The notes beneath the pieces are model-generated. The model did no database searches and was not told the origin of the DNA. It was given only the letters and a program-made list of their open reading frames with translations. DNA of 64,000 nucleotides, from assembly GCF_001942465.1 (NCBI RefSeq), contig NZ_MKJY01000077.1:1-64000 (forward strand). The letters are read 5' to 3'. The position numbers were made by a program, and so were the translations under genes. Origin of the DNA: Actinomadura sp. CNU-125 (GTDB lineage: Bacteria > Actinomycetota > Actinomycetes > Streptosporangiales > Streptosporangiaceae). Position 1 is the stretch's first letter. Every line of letters starts with the position of its first letter. This document shows, piece after piece, positions 1 through 13,095 of the stretch.

Positions 1-826
1 CGAGCGGGCGGCAGTTGCGGACGCGGCGGGACCGGCCGCGGCCGATCGCGCCGTGCCGCCGCCAGATCCAGTGGGCGCAGCTCGTCGCCGTCGGCGGGGG
101 CGCCGGGCCCGGCGAGGATCTCCGCGCGGGCCCGCCGCGCGGTGCTCACGTCCCGGTGGAAGTCGCGGAACACCTGGATCTCGCCCGAGAACCCGTGGTC
201 CCATTTGCCCAGGTAGGTGTAGTCCATCCCGTACCGGCCGGACGTGTCGAGGCCCGCGGCGGACAGCGCCCAGAGACGCGCCTCGCGGGGCGTGGACGGC
301 ACGAGCGCGATCAGCCCGTGCGTCCGTTCGACCCGGCCCGCCTCCGGCCACCGCCAGGACTCCTCGACCCAGTCCGGTTCGTCGCGCAGCGCGGCGTCCA
401 GGCCGGGCGTGCGCCACCGGACCGTCCCGTCCGGGGCGGCCCGCGACGGCCGCCGCCGCGCGAGGTCGCGGGCGGCCCGCCGTCCGAACGAGGTGCACCA
501 GCCGGGGACGATCACGATCGGGTCGGGCGGGTCGGCGTCGAACGGCGTCGGGACGAGGAACTCCCCGTCGACGACCAGCAGCGTCCCCGGACGCGCCTGG
601 TACGACAGGCCCCACAGCAACCGGCCGAGGACGCGCGCGCCGTGCTGGTCCGACAGCACGTGCCAGGTCTCGTGGAACCGGTTCGTGCCGAACCGCACGG
701 CCGTCCCCGGCCGGAGCCCCACGACCGTGTGCCCGCGGCCGTCCAGCCGGACGCGCGGCGGTGCAGCTTCATGCCGTCGCCCGCGTGCCGCGCGTTGCCC
801 GGCCGCTGCACCGCCCCGCCCGTCAT
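1..826 (-). CDS. Uncharacterised protein downstream of rtcB (partial, 3' end off window)
   Basis: Reverse-strand coding sequence beginning 4 nt after the rtcB stop and running off the left edge. I do not recognise the family. A long conserved-looking reading frame can be followed from about 760 down to 1, with stretches such as GTNRFHETWHVLSDQ, IVIVPGWCTSF and RYGMDYTYLGKWDHGFSGE. The ATG at 826 starts a different frame (about 20-25 codons, MTGGAVQRPGN...), so a single-base shift near 760-775 probably joins the two. If no shift exists, the first in-frame start is a GTG further in. Tight spacing to rtcB suggests co-transcription and possibly a shared RNA-repair or tRNA role, which is inference only. 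Confidence 0.5.
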
Positions 827-830
827 CGCG

Positions 831-2024
831 TCAGCCCTTCACGCACACGAGCTGGCGCAGGTGGGCGACGACCTCCACCAGGTCGGACTGCGCCTCGATG
901 ACCTCTTCGATGTCCTTGTAGGCGCCGGGGATCTCGTCGACGACACCGCCGTCCTTGCGGCACTCGACGCCCTTGGTCTGCTCGACGAGGTCCTCGACGG
1001 TGAAGTTCTTGCGGGCCTTGTTGCGGCTCATCTTCCGGCCCGCGCCGTGCGACGCGGAGTTGAACGCCGTCTCGTTGCCGAGGCCGCGCACGATGTACGT
1101 CCCGGTCGCCATGGAGCCCGGGATGATGCCGAGGTCGCCGGCGCCCGCGCGGATCGCGCCCTTGCGGGTGACCAGCAGCTCGACGCCGCCGTACTCCTCC
1201 TCCGCCACGTAGTTGTGGTGGCAGGAGATTGCCTGCTCCCACCGGCAGCGCTTCTCGCCGAACCGGCGGGTCACGACGTTCTGCGCGAGCGCCATCATGA
1301 CCGCCCGGTTGCGGCGCGCGTACTCCTGCGCCCAGAACAGGTCGTGCCGGTAGGCGTCCATCTTCACCGTGCCCGCGAGGAACACCGCGAGGTCGGGGTC
1401 GGGCAGGTCCTGGTTGTGGGGCAGCTTCTGCGCCGCCTCGATGTGCCGCGCCGCCAGCTCGTTGCCGATGTTGCGCGACCCCGAGTGCAGGACGAGCCAG
1501 ATCGCGCCGTCGTCGTCCGCGCACAGCTCGATGAAGTGGTTGCCGCCGCCGAGCGTCCCCATCTGCTGGCGGGCGCGCCCGAACTTGGCCTGCGCCGCCG
1601 GGTGCAGGTCCTCGAACTGCTTCCAGAAGTCGAACCAGCCGCGCATCTTCAGGCCGGGCAGCGCGGACGGGTCGACGGCCTCGCCGTGCGAGCCGCGCCC
1701 GACCGGGATCGCGCGCTCCAGCCGCGACCGGACGCCCGCGAGGTCGTCCGGCATGTCTTCCACGGTCAGCGTCGACTTCGCGGCGCTCATCCCGCAGCCG
1801 ATGTCGACGCCGACGGCGGCCGGGGACACCGCGTCGCGCATCGCGATGACCGAGCCGACCGTCGCGCCCTTGCCGTAGTGGACGTCCGGCATCACCGCGA
1901 GGCCCTCGATCCACGGCAGCGCGGAAACGTTGCGGAGCTGGTCGAGCGCCTGGTCCTCGACCGTCGCGGGGTCGGTCCACATCCGGATCGGAACGCGGCC
2001 GCCCTTGAGAGTCTGGTACGGCAT
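831..2024 (-). CDS. rtcB: RtcB-family RNA ligase
   Basis: 397-residue RtcB homologue, the GTP- and Mn-dependent ligase that joins 2',3'-cyclic phosphate or 3'-phosphate RNA ends to 5'-OH ends in RNA repair. Visible family motifs in order: DVHYGKGATVGSV near residue 48, GVDIGCGM near residue 73 (metal-binding Cys), GGGNHFIE near 158, HSGSRNIGN near 180, CHHNYVAEEE near 249, and SHGAGRKMSR near 325, which contains the His that is guanylylated in the family. Length fits the short bacterial form. The ATG at 2024 is preceded by GAAGGAGAAGGA, a strong ribosome site. The frame is intact, unlike its neighbour selB, and no archease gene is adjacent. Confidence 0.95.
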   Translation of the reverse strand: MPYQTLKGGRVPIRMWTDPATVEDQALDQLRNVSALPWIEGLAVMPDVHYGKGATVGSVIAMRDAVSPAAVGVDIGCGMSAAKSTLTVEDMPDDLAGVRSRLERAIPVGRGSHGEAVDPSALPGLKMRGWFDFWKQFEDLHPAAQAKFGRARQQMGTLGGGNHFIELCADDDGAIWLVLHSGSRNIGNELAARHIEAAQKLPHNQDLPDPDLAVFLAGTVKMDAYRHDLFWAQEYARRNRAVMMALAQNVVTRRFGEKRCRWEQAISCHHNYVAEEEYGGVELLVTRKGAIRAGAGDLGIIPGSMATGTYIVRGLGNETAFNSASHGAGRKMSRNKARKNFTVEDLVEQTKGVECRKDGGVVDEIPGAYKDIEEVIEAQSDLVEVVAHLRQLVCVKG

Positions 2025-2112
2025 TCCTTCTCCTTCTGCGGGGGGATCCGAACCGTGATCTATGACGCCAGATCCGCCGGTTCGGTTTCAACGGGTTTTC
2101 CCCGCGACCGCG

Positions 2113-4085
2113 TCAGGATCTGCGGCGTTCGGTCAGCCCCAGCCCGTCCAGGTGGCGCAGCAGCGCGACGGCGACCCGCCGGGACGCCGGCAGCGCCGCA
2201 CCCGCCTGATCGGGCGTGAACGGCTGCGGCAGCGCCGACAGGATCCGCAGCGCCTCCCGGTCGGCGCCGGGCAGCAGGACGACCTCGTCGCCCAGCCGCA
2301 GCACCGCGCCCGCGCGGGCCGCACCGGCCAGCGCGTCCCCGGTCAGGCCCAGCTCGGCGAGCCGTCCGGCGGCCGGCGCACCGAACGGGTCCCGCGGCGA
2401 GGTCGACGCCGCAACCGCGCGACCGCCCCCGCCCACGCGGGCTCCCCCACCCGCTCGTCCGCCCCCCGATCCGGACGCGTCCCGGCACATCAGCGCAGGC
2501 AACACCCCGAAAGCAGCCGACTCCCCCGGGACCGACGATTCTCCCGCCACAGGCAGTTCGCTCCACGCGAGCGCCTCACCCAACGTGGGCGCCTCACCCG
2601 AGGCAGGCAGTTCGCTCGCCGCAGGCGCATCACTCGACGCGGGCGGCTCGCTCCAGGTGGGCGACTCGGGCGGGCGGGGCGAGCCACTCGGCGTGGGCGG
2701 CTTGGTCGGGGGGTTCGGGGCGGGGGCCGGTAGACGCGGCCGGAGTCCAGGCGCAGGGGCGGGGCGGCCAGGGCGGTCACCAGTTCGCGGGCGGGCAGGC
2801 CGAGGCGGAGCCGGACGGTCTCCAGCGGCAGGCCGGGGCCCGGGCGGTCGGCGGCGTGCCGGGCGGTCGCGGCGGCCGAGGCGGTCGCGCAGCGTGTCCC
2901 AGTGGGCGGGGTCGGCGATCCAGTCGCCGCCCGCGGCGACGGCGTCGGCGGGGATCGCGCAGCCCATCCCGGCGAGTTCGGCGCGGCGCAGGACGCCGTG
3001 GCGGCGCAGCACCACGGCGCCGTCCGGGCGGTCGGGCCAGGACGCCAGCTCGCGGGCGCGGGCGGCGCCGGCGCCGCGCCGCACCAGGGTCGGCGGGCGG
3101 ACGTCGAGGACGCTGACGCCGCGATGGCGCGGCGCTCGGGGTCGCGCAGGACGCCGGTGTCGCCGACGTGCAGCGCCAGGCGGGCGTGAGGGTGAGGCGC
3201 GCGGTGTCGGGGCCGAGGGGCGCAGCGCGACGCGGACGGCGGCGGAGCCGATGTGCAGGGTCATCCGGCGGGCGAGCCGGCCGGACGCCTCGCCGAAGCG
3301 GGTGCGCACGTCCACGCAGGTGGTCGGCGACCATCCGGCCCGGGGGCGACCAGGGCCATGCCGGGCGCGACCCGGCCCGCGTCGCGCAGGGTGAGGACCA
3401 CGCGGGAGACGCCGCCGATCTCGTCGCGGGGTTCGCCGGCGCAGCCGATCGTCCGGACGCGGACGCGTTCGCCCGCGGGCATCAGGAGCAGTTCGTCGTC
3501 GACGCGGACCGTCCCGGCGGCGAGGGTGCCGGTGACGACGCTCTGCCGTCCGGCGGTGAACGCGTGGTCGACCCACAGCCGGACGGGCGCGTCCGGGGCG
3601 GGGACGGGCAGGCGGCCGGCGAGCCGGTCGAGGGCGGCGGCCAGCTCGGCGGTCCCGGCGCCGGTGACGGTGCTGACGGCGACCGCCTCGGCGGCGGCGA
3701 GGGCGGTGCCGGCGAGGCGGTCGCGGGCCTGCCGCAGCGCGATCTTGGGGTCGGCGACGTCCGCCCGGGTGATCGCCAGGACGCCGTTGCGGACGCCGAG
3801 CGCGGCGGCGGCCTCCAGGTGCTCCTGCGACTGCGGCCGCCAGCCCTCGTCGGCCGCGACCGCCAGGAGTACGGCGGGGGCGGGCGCGAGCCCGGCGAGG
3901 ACGGCCGGGACCGAGCGCGGGTCCCCCGGGACGTCCACGAACGCGACGCGGCGTCCGGACGGCAGCCGCGTCCACGCGGTGCCGGTCAGCGCCGGGCCGG
4001 GCTCCTTGGGCTCCATGCCGGTCAGGGCGCGCACGAGCGAGGACTTGCCGTGCGCGGCATGGCCGGCGGTGGCGAGGACCTGCAT
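2113..4085 (-). CDS. selB: Selenocysteine-specific elongation factor SelB (frame-disrupted)
   Basis: Translation factor that delivers Sec-tRNA to in-frame UGA codons. The N-terminal GTPase domain is clear: GHAAHGKSSL (P-loop) at residues 9-18, DVPGDPR (G3), and ITRADV (G4). It is followed by EF-Tu-like domain 2 (VDHAFTAGRQSVVTGTL). The C-terminus ends in the winged-helix signature region around QPFTPDQAGAALPASRRVAVALLRHLDG. The coding sequence changes frame near 3340, 3210, 3185, about 2890 and about 2730, so no single frame covers it. An 11-unit hexapeptide repeat interrupts the linker before the last winged helices. Start: ATG at 4085 directly after an in-frame GTG at 4088. selD and tRNA-Sec lie 6-9 kb away. 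Confidence 0.85.
2500..2697 (-). repeat. 18-bp tandem repeat encoding hexapeptides inside selB
   Basis: Read on the minus strand in the frame of the SelB C-terminus, this stretch is eleven consecutive six-residue units of the form P-x-x-[S/G]-[E/D]-[A/L/S], for example PAASEL (2608-2625), PASGEA (2590-2607) and PTLGEA (2572-2589). The DNA repeats with an 18-bp period and shared cores such as GGTGAGGCGC. It is bounded by Pro-rich sequence on one side and Gly-rich sequence on the other. It probably forms an acidic, disordered linker. Confidence 0.8.
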
Positions 4086-4346
4086 CACGCGGTCCGGAGG
4101 GGGTCGTGCAGACGAACATCCACGAAAGCGGGGTCCACGGAAGGCAACCCTAAGGACGTTCGTGCCAGTCGCGAAACCGGAATGGCCGGGCCCGTGGCGT
4201 CGCGTAGATCACCGCACCGACTTTTCCGGATGTGGGAGTCGAAACCGGACGCCGCCCGATCGTCACTTCGAGGCCAGTGCTAATACTTAGTTTTGATAAT
4301 TACAGTGCCGGGTGCCCGCTTTGCCCGGAGCGTCTGGAGGACCCCC

Positions 4347-5800
4347 ATGACCGGCGCGCCCACCGACGTCCCCAGCAAAGCCGCCGCGCGGACGGGACGG
4401 CCCGCCGCGCCCGCGCACACGATGCTGACGCTGGTCGCGCTCGCGGCGGCCGGGATGGTCGTGTCGGTGCAGCAGACCCTGGTGATCCCGCTGCTGCCGC
4501 GCCTCATGGTCACTTTCGACACGTCGGTCACCGCGGTGACGTGGGTGTTCACGGCGTCGCTGCTGGCGGGCGCGGTCGCGACCCCGCTGCTGACGCGGTT
4601 CGGCGACATGTACGGCAAGAAGCGGATGGTGCTGCTGGCGCTGGTGCTGCTGATCGCCGGGTCGGTGCTGTGCGCGGCGTCCGGTTCGCTGGGCACGCTC
4701 ATCGCGGGACGGGCGCTGCAGGGCGTGTCGTCGGCGCTGGTCCCGCTCGCCATCGGCATGATCCGCGACACGTTCCCGCGCGAGCGGATCACCACGGCGA
4801 TCGGGGTGGTCAGCGCCACGATGGGCGTCGGCGGCAGCATCGGCATGATCGTGACCGGGCTGATCGCCGACCGCACCGCCAGCCACCGTCCGGTGTTCTG
4901 GATCTCCGCGGCGCTCGGCGTCGCCGGTCTCGTGCTGGTCTCGGTGGCCGCGCGCGACGTCGGGGCCCGCGCGGGCGGCCGTCCGGACGTGCCGGGCGCG
5001 ATGCTGCTCGCGGGGTGGCTGGGGTGCCTGCTGCTGGGCATCAGCCAGGGCAACGCGTGGGGCTGGACGTCGGGCGGGGTGCTCGGCCTGTTCGGCGGGG
5101 CGGTCGTGCTGTGCGCGGTGTGGACGGCCGTGGAGCTGCGGGTCCGCGAGCCGCTGGTGCGGCTGTCGCTGCTGGTGGGGGCGCGGTCGCTGTCGGCGAA
5201 CGTCGCGTCCGCGCTGCTCGGGTTCTCGATGTTCGCGGCGTTCACGCTGATCGCGTCGTTCGTCCAGGCCGATCCGGAGCTGGTCGGGTACGGGCTGGGC
5301 GGCACGGTGCTGGACGTCGGCCTGTACATGCTGCCGAGCACGGCGACGATGCTGCTGTCGTCGACGCAGTCGGGGCGGATCACCGCGTGGATCGGTCCCG
5401 CGTACACGCTCGCGGCGGGGTCGCGATCGCCGGGCTGAGCTACTTCTGGCTGGCGCTGTTCAACACTCGCGGGATCGACATGCTGATCTTCAGCGGCGTC
5501 CAGGGCCTGGGGTTCGGGGTGGCGTACGCGGCGCTCGGGACGCTCGCGGTGCAGCACGTCCCGATGGACCGCAGCGGGATCGCCAGCGGCATCAACTCGC
5601 TGGTCCGCACCGGCGGCGGCAGCATCGCGGGGGCGGTGACCGCCGCGATCCTGGCCGGGATGGTGATCGGCGGCTCCGACGTCCCGCGGCTGGGCGCGTA
5701 CGAGCTGTCGTTCTGGATCGTCGGGGCGGGTTCGGTGCTGGCCGCGCTCGTCGCGCTCGGGAACGCGCTGCGCTACCCCCGGGACGGCGCGGGGTTCTGA
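4347..5800 (+). CDS. MFS transporter, DHA2-type drug:H+ antiporter (one frameshift)
   Basis: Multi-spanning major facilitator protein, probably an exporter of small toxic molecules driven by the proton gradient. The first frame (4347 to about 5415) carries TFDTSVTAVTWVFTASLLAG, RFGDMYGKKRM (motif A between helices 2 and 3) and GRALQGVSSALVPLAIGMI (motif C region). The second frame (about 5420-5800) carries the remaining helices, including IFSGVQGLGFGVAYAALGTLAVQ and the conserved GIASGINSLVRTGGGSIAGA. The two join with a one-base shift near 5418. Start ATG 4347 follows GGAGG. AT-rich sequence with a GATAAT hexamer at 4295-4300 may be its promoter. It is divergent from selB. Confidence 0.85.
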
Positions 5801-5953
5801 CCGGCCGTCCGGTCCGGCGGACGGAGGGCCGGTTCTGGCGGCGCGGGGCCTTGACGAACGGCTCCGGTTCCATGCCCTATAGGGGTGCGGCCCTGCCGAC
5901 GGAGCGCCCCGACACGCGGTTCGGGGCCGGGGGACCCGCGACGGGAGGACCAC

Positions 5954-7840
<1,887 letters not shown>

Positions 7841-7853
7841 CCTTCGCCGGGGT

Positions 7854-8119
7854 TCAGCGTCCGCCGCCGGCGGGCCAGCAGGCGACGACCAGGATCACGG
7901 CGGTGACCGCGGTGCCGACCTGCACCGCCGCCTGCCCGACGCTCCAGGCCGCGTCGTCGGGACCGAACAGGCCGAACAGGCTCGTCCCGGCGAAGGCGGC
8001 GACGACGCCGACCGCGATCGTCGCCCACGCCGGCATGCTCGGCCGGCCGGGCGTGATCAGCCGGCCGAGGGCGCCGACGGCGGCGCCCAGCACGATGGCG
8101 GCGATGCTCCCCGCGACGG

Positions 8120-8123
<4 letters not shown>
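7854..8123 (-). CDS. Small GlsB/YeaQ/YmgE-type membrane protein
   Basis: 89-residue hydrophobic protein with three predicted membrane segments and the glycine-rich N-terminal pattern AIVLGAAVGALGRLITPGR typical of transglycosylase-associated/GlsB-like stress membrane proteins. The start is GTG 8123, preceded by GGGAGG and overlapping the upstream transporter's stop in a GTGA arrangement, so the two are translationally coupled. It is the last gene of a selD-transporter-membrane protein operon. Its function is unknown. Confidence 0.7.
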
Positions 8124-9612
<1,489 letters not shown>

Positions 9613-9661
9613 GCGACCCTCCCCCCCGATCATCGCGACGGGGGTCCTACCCAAAGATCGG

Positions 9662-10654
9662 CTACCGCACCACGAGCGCGCGGCGGCCGCGCGGCACCAG
9701 TTCGCCGATCACCGGGGCGCCGGGGATCTCGCCCGCGACCAGCAGTCCGCCGGACGTCTGCGCGTCGGCCAGCAGGAGCCGTTCCTCCTCGCCGATCCGG
9801 CGGAAACCGGTGTGCGGCGACACCCACGCGAGGTTGCGGCGGGTGCCGCCGGGGACGAACCCGTCCCGGACGGCCGCGCGGGCGCCGTCCAGGTACGGGA
9901 CGGCGGCGGCGTCGACGACGGCGGTGACGCCGCTCGCCCGCGCCAGCTTGAACAGGTGGCCGAGCAGCCCGAACCCGGTGACGTCGGTGCCGCACCGGAC
10001 GCCGGCGTCCAGTGCGGCCCGTGCGGCGGCGTCGTTCAGCTCGGTCATCGTCTCGACGGCCTGCGGGAACGTCTCGCCGGTCGCCTTGTGCCGGGCGTTG
10101 AGGACGCCGAGGCCGAGCGGTTTGGTGAGGGTCAGCGGGGTCCCGGCGCGGCCGGCGTTCAGGCGCAGCAGCCGGTCCGGGTCGGCGACGCCGGTGACGG
10201 CGAGGCCGTACTTGGGTTCGGGGTCGTCGACGCTGTGCCCGCCGGCGATGGCGCAGCCCGCCGCGGCGGCGACGTCGCGGCCGCCGCGCAGGACCTCGCG
10301 GGCGAGGTCGCCGGGCAGCAGGTCGCCCGGCCAGGCCAGCAGGTTCAGCGCCAGCAGCGGCTCGCCGCCCATCGCGTACACGTCCGACAGCGCGTTGGCG
10401 GCGGCGATCCGGCCCCAGTCGTAGGGGTCGTCGACGACCGGGGGGAAGAAGTCGACGGTGGACAGGACGGCCCGCCCGTCCGCGATCCGCACCGCCGCGG
10501 CGTCGTCGCCGTCCTCGCCGCCGGCCAGCAGCGGCGCACCGCCGCCGGTGAGCCCGGCCACGACGCGTTCCAGCTCGCCCGGCGGGATCTTGCTGGTACA
10601 GCCGCCGCCGTGGGCGTACTGGGTGAGGCGTGCGGTGCGGGCGAGGGGGGTCAC
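9662..10654 (-). CDS. selD: Selenide, water dikinase (selenophosphate synthetase)
   Basis: 330-residue SelD, which makes selenophosphate from selenide and ATP, the selenium donor for Sec-tRNA synthesis. Seen: HGGGCTSKIPPGEL near the N-terminus, keeping the catalytic Cys and the Lys three residues on (Cys, not Sec, version), ILSTVDFFPPVVDDPYDWG-like substrate motif, NALSDVYAMGGEPL, GGHSVDDPEPKYGLAVTG and GTDVTGFGLLGHL. GTG at 10654 is preferred over TTG 10693 because homology starts there and an AT-rich -10-like element lies six bases upstream, suggesting a leaderless transcript. The frame is intact. It heads an apparent operon with the POT transporter. Confidence 0.93.
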   Translation of the reverse strand: MTPLARTARLTQYAHGGGCTSKIPPGELERVVAGLTGGGAPLLAGGEDGDDAAAVRIADGRAVLSTVDFFPPVVDDPYDWGRIAAANALSDVYAMGGEPLLALNLLAWPGDLLPGDLAREVLRGGRDVAAAAGCAIAGGHSVDDPEPKYGLAVTGVADPDRLLRLNAGRAGTPLTLTKPLGLGVLNARHKATGETFPQAVETMTELNDAAARAALDAGVRCGTDVTGFGLLGHLFKLARASGVTAVVDAAAVPYLDGARAAVRDGFVPGGTRRNLAWVSPHTGFRRIGEEERLLLADAQTSGGLLVAGEIPGAPVIGELVPRGRRALVVR

Positions 10655-10660
10655 CGGGAA

Positions 10661-10666
10661 ATTTAA
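10661..10666 (-). promoter_or_regulatory. -10-like element for leaderless selD
   Basis: Minus-strand TTAAAT is followed by six bases and then the GTG of selD. No ribosome-binding site is visible before that GTG, and this spacing is what a leaderless actinobacterial transcript would have. The hexamer is an imperfect match to TATAAT. Confidence 0.35.
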
Positions 10667-10859
10667 TGCACAACCACCGCAAATGATCAACAACCGGACG
10701 GTACGGGATCGATCACCCAGCGATCACCGGACGATCACGAACGGCCTCCACCTGCGGGAAGAACCCGCGAACCCCTTGCCCGAACAGTGTTCGGCATGGT
10801 GCGATTCAGGTCTGCAAGTCATCACTTACTTCGGCATCGACACCGACACGAGGGGCGAC

Positions 10860-12704
10860 ATGGGCATCCAGGAGCAGCGCGCGGAACTCGACCGGTCCTT
10901 GCAGGGCCGGACCGTCTGCGGCGAACTCGCCGAGACCGTCGAACGGGACGGCGACCGGCCCGCCTACTCCGAGCGCGACGGAGCCGGCTGGCGCACCCTC
11001 ACCTGGGCCGACACCCGCGGCCGCGCGCTGGAGACGGCGGCGGGCTTCGCCGCCCTCGGACTGCGGCCGGGCGAGGTCGTCGCGCTGATGATGCCGAACC
11101 GGTCCGAGCACGTGCTCGCCGACCTCGGCGCCGTCCACGCCGGGGGGATCCCCACCACGGTGTACGCGACGCTCGCCGCCGACCAGATCGCGTTCGTCGC
11201 CGGCGACTGCGCCGCGAAGTACGCCGTCCTCGACGGCCGCGACCAGCTCGCCCGCTGGCTGCCCGCCCTCGACCGGCTGCCCGAGCTGCGCAAGATCGTC
11301 GTGGTGGACGCCGCCGCCTGCCCCGCGGACGACGACCGCTTCATCACCTGGGACGACTTCACCGAACTCGGACGCTCGACCCTCGCCGCCGACCCCGCGG
11401 AGATCGACCGCCGCTGGCGCGCGGTGAAGCCCGAGGACACCGTCACCCTGCTGTACACCTCCGGCACCACCGGCAACCCCAAGGGCGTGCTGATCACCCA
11501 CTCGATGGTGCTGCACGAGGCCGCGATGGTGCAGAACAGCTCGGTGCTGCCCGAGAACCCCTGCGGCGTCTCCTACCTGCCGTTCGCGCACATCGCCGAC
11601 CGCGTCCTCAGCTACTACCTGCCGATCCGGCTGGCCTCGCACGTCCACTTCTGCGCCGACCCGACGCAGCTCACCGCCATCCTCGGCCACGTGCGCCCGC
11701 ACTCGTTCTTCGGCGTCCCGCGCATCTGGGAGAAGATCATGGCGGGCATCCAGGCCGTGCTGGCCGCCGAGCAGGACGAGGCGAAGAAGGCCGCCGTCGC
11801 CGCCGCCCTCGACGCGGGCCGCGCCTACGTCACCGCGCAGGAGTTCGGCAACACCCTCACCCCGGAGATCACCGCCGCGTTCGAGCAGGCCGACAAGGCC
11901 GTCCTGACGCCGATGAAGGCGATGCTCGGCCTCGACCGCGTCGGCCAGGCGTCCAGCGCCGCCGCGCCCCTGCCCGAGGACGTCGCCCGGTTCTTCGCCG
12001 GGCTCGGCCTGAAGATCTTCGACGCGTACGGGATGACCGAGACGACCGGCGCGATCACCGCGAACCTCGCCGACTCGTTCAAGCTCGGGACGGTCGGGCG
12101 CGCGTTCGCCGGCGTGGAGCTGAAGCTCGCCGACGACGGCGAGATCCTCGTGCGCGGCGCGACCTGCACCCCCGGCTACCTCAACCGCCCGGAGGCCACC
12201 GCCGACCTCATCGACGCCGACGGCTGGGTCCGCACGGGCGACGTCGGCAAGCTCGACGAGGACGGGTTCCTGCGCGTCGTCGACCGCAAGAAGGAACTGA
12301 TCATCACCGCGGGCGGCGAGAACATCGCCCCCTCGATGATCGAGAACATGCTGAAGGAGCACCCGCTCGTCGGGCAGGCCCTCGCCTACGGCGACCGGCG
12401 CCCCTACGTCGTCGCCCTGGTCACCCTGGACGGCGAGGTCGCCCCCGTCTGGGCCGCCGCGCACGGCATCGAGCAGACCGACCTGGCCGCGCTCGCCGAG
12501 CACCCGGTCGTCCTGGAGGAGATCGGCCGCGCCGTCGCCGACGCCAACGAGCGCCTCGCCCGCGTCCAGCAGGTCAAGAAGTGGCGCCTGCTGCCCGCCG
12601 AGTGGACCGCCGAGAGCGAGGAGCTCACCCCGACCCTGAAGCTCAAGCGCCGCGTCGTCCACGCCAAGTACGACTCGGCCATCGACGGGCTGTACGCGTC
12701 CTGA
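10860..12704 (+). CDS. Long-chain fatty-acid-CoA ligase (AMP-binding)
   Basis: 614-residue AMP-forming ligase of the FAA1/FadD15-like group that activates long-chain fatty acids. The P-loop is LLYTSGTTGNPKGVLITH near residue 200. It is followed by SYLPFAHIADRV, FFGVPRIWEKIM, DAYGMTETTGAIT, GWVRTGDVGKLDEDGF and KKELIITAGGENIAP (A8/hinge). The C-terminal ELTPTLKLKRRVV carries the catalytic Lys. Start ATG 10860 follows GAGGGG. The frame is intact and the next feature is tRNA-Sec. Confidence 0.92.
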   Translation: MGIQEQRAELDRSLQGRTVCGELAETVERDGDRPAYSERDGAGWRTLTWADTRGRALETAAGFAALGLRPGEVVALMMPNRSEHVLADLGAVHAGGIPTTVYATLAADQIAFVAGDCAAKYAVLDGRDQLARWLPALDRLPELRKIVVVDAAACPADDDRFITWDDFTELGRSTLAADPAEIDRRWRAVKPEDTVTLLYTSGTTGNPKGVLITHSMVLHEAAMVQNSSVLPENPCGVSYLPFAHIADRVLSYYLPIRLASHVHFCADPTQLTAILGHVRPHSFFGVPRIWEKIMAGIQAVLAAEQDEAKKAAVAAALDAGRAYVTAQEFGNTLTPEITAAFEQADKAVLTPMKAMLGLDRVGQASSAAAPLPEDVARFFAGLGLKIFDAYGMTETTGAITANLADSFKLGTVGRAFAGVELKLADDGEILVRGATCTPGYLNRPEATADLIDADGWVRTGDVGKLDEDGFLRVVDRKKELIITAGGENIAPSMIENMLKEHPLVGQALAYGDRRPYVVALVTLDGEVAPVWAAAHGIEQTDLAALAEHPVVLEEIGRAVADANERLARVQQVKKWRLLPAEWTAESEELTPTLKLKRRVVHAKYDSAIDGLYAS

Positions 12705-12718
12705 CGCACCCGGCCCCC

Positions 12719-12724
12719 TATGAT
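12719..12724 (+). promoter_or_regulatory. -10 element of tRNA-Sec
   Basis: TATGAT lies seven bases before the first base of the tRNA, where a -10 box should be if transcription starts at or next to the mature 5' end. The -35 is weak: CTGACG at 12701-12706 is too close for normal spacing. Confidence 0.5.
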
Positions 12725-12731
12725 CGGAAGC

Positions 12732-12827
12732 GGAGGCGTGTGAGCGCCTGGTGGCCTCCCCGACCTTCAAAGTCGACGGTCCCGAGCATCTCGGGACGGC
12801 GGGTTCGATTCCCGTACGCCTCCGCCA
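12732..12827 (+). tRNA. selC: Selenocysteine tRNA (anticodon TCA), CCA encoded
   Basis: 96-nt tRNA. An 8-bp acceptor stem (12732-12739 with 12816-12823) rather than the normal 7 bp marks tRNA-Sec. The anticodon loop CTTCAAA is at 12765-12771 with anticodon TCA (12767-12769), reading UGA. The long variable arm has a 7-bp stem (TCCCGAG/CTCGGGA, about 12780-12796). The T loop is TTCGATT, the discriminator is G and CCA is encoded at 12825-12827. Together with selB and selD this shows the organism decodes selenocysteine. Confidence 0.95.
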
Positions 12828-12870
12828 TCTCCCCCGTCCGCCCCGGCGACGCAAGACGTAACGTGAAGGC

Positions 12871-13095
12871 ATGAGACGGCGGCGGATCGCGTACGCGATC
12901 ATGATGGGGACGTGCCTCACGCTGTTCGTCCTCGCGTGGGCGGTCGTCCGGCACTTCTCCGTCCCCGCCGCGATCGCGATGTCGGTCGTCGCGATGATCA
13001 TCCCGCCCTTCGCCGCGGTCGTCGCGAACCGGAACGTCGAAAGCCGCGACGAGGACGTCCACGGCGGGGACGACCGGCGCGGCGGGACGGCGTGA
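12871..13095 (+). CDS. DUF3099-family small membrane protein
   Basis: 74-residue protein with two predicted membrane helices (about residues 7-26 and 31-51), separated by the short VVRHFSVP turn, and a charged tail rich in D, E and R. The pattern IMMGTCLTLFVLAW...IPPFAAVVANR is what I recognise from the actinobacterial DUF3099 family. Its stop overlaps the GTG of the next gene (GTGA), so they are coupled. Function unknown. Confidence 0.75.
   Translation: MRRRRIAYAIMMGTCLTLFVLAWAVVRHFSVPAAIAMSVVAMIIPPFAAVVANRNVESRDEDVHGGDDRRGGTA

Noticed and set aside
15-2219. Very long plus-strand open frame across rtcB and its neighbour
   Set aside because: It is the antisense shadow of the minus-strand genes; its translation has the Arg/Ala/Pro/Gly bias of a wrong frame in GC-rich DNA, and no motifs.
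9662-10654. SelD being itself a selenoprotein
   Set aside because: The catalytic position in HGGGCTSK is encoded by TGT, not TGA.
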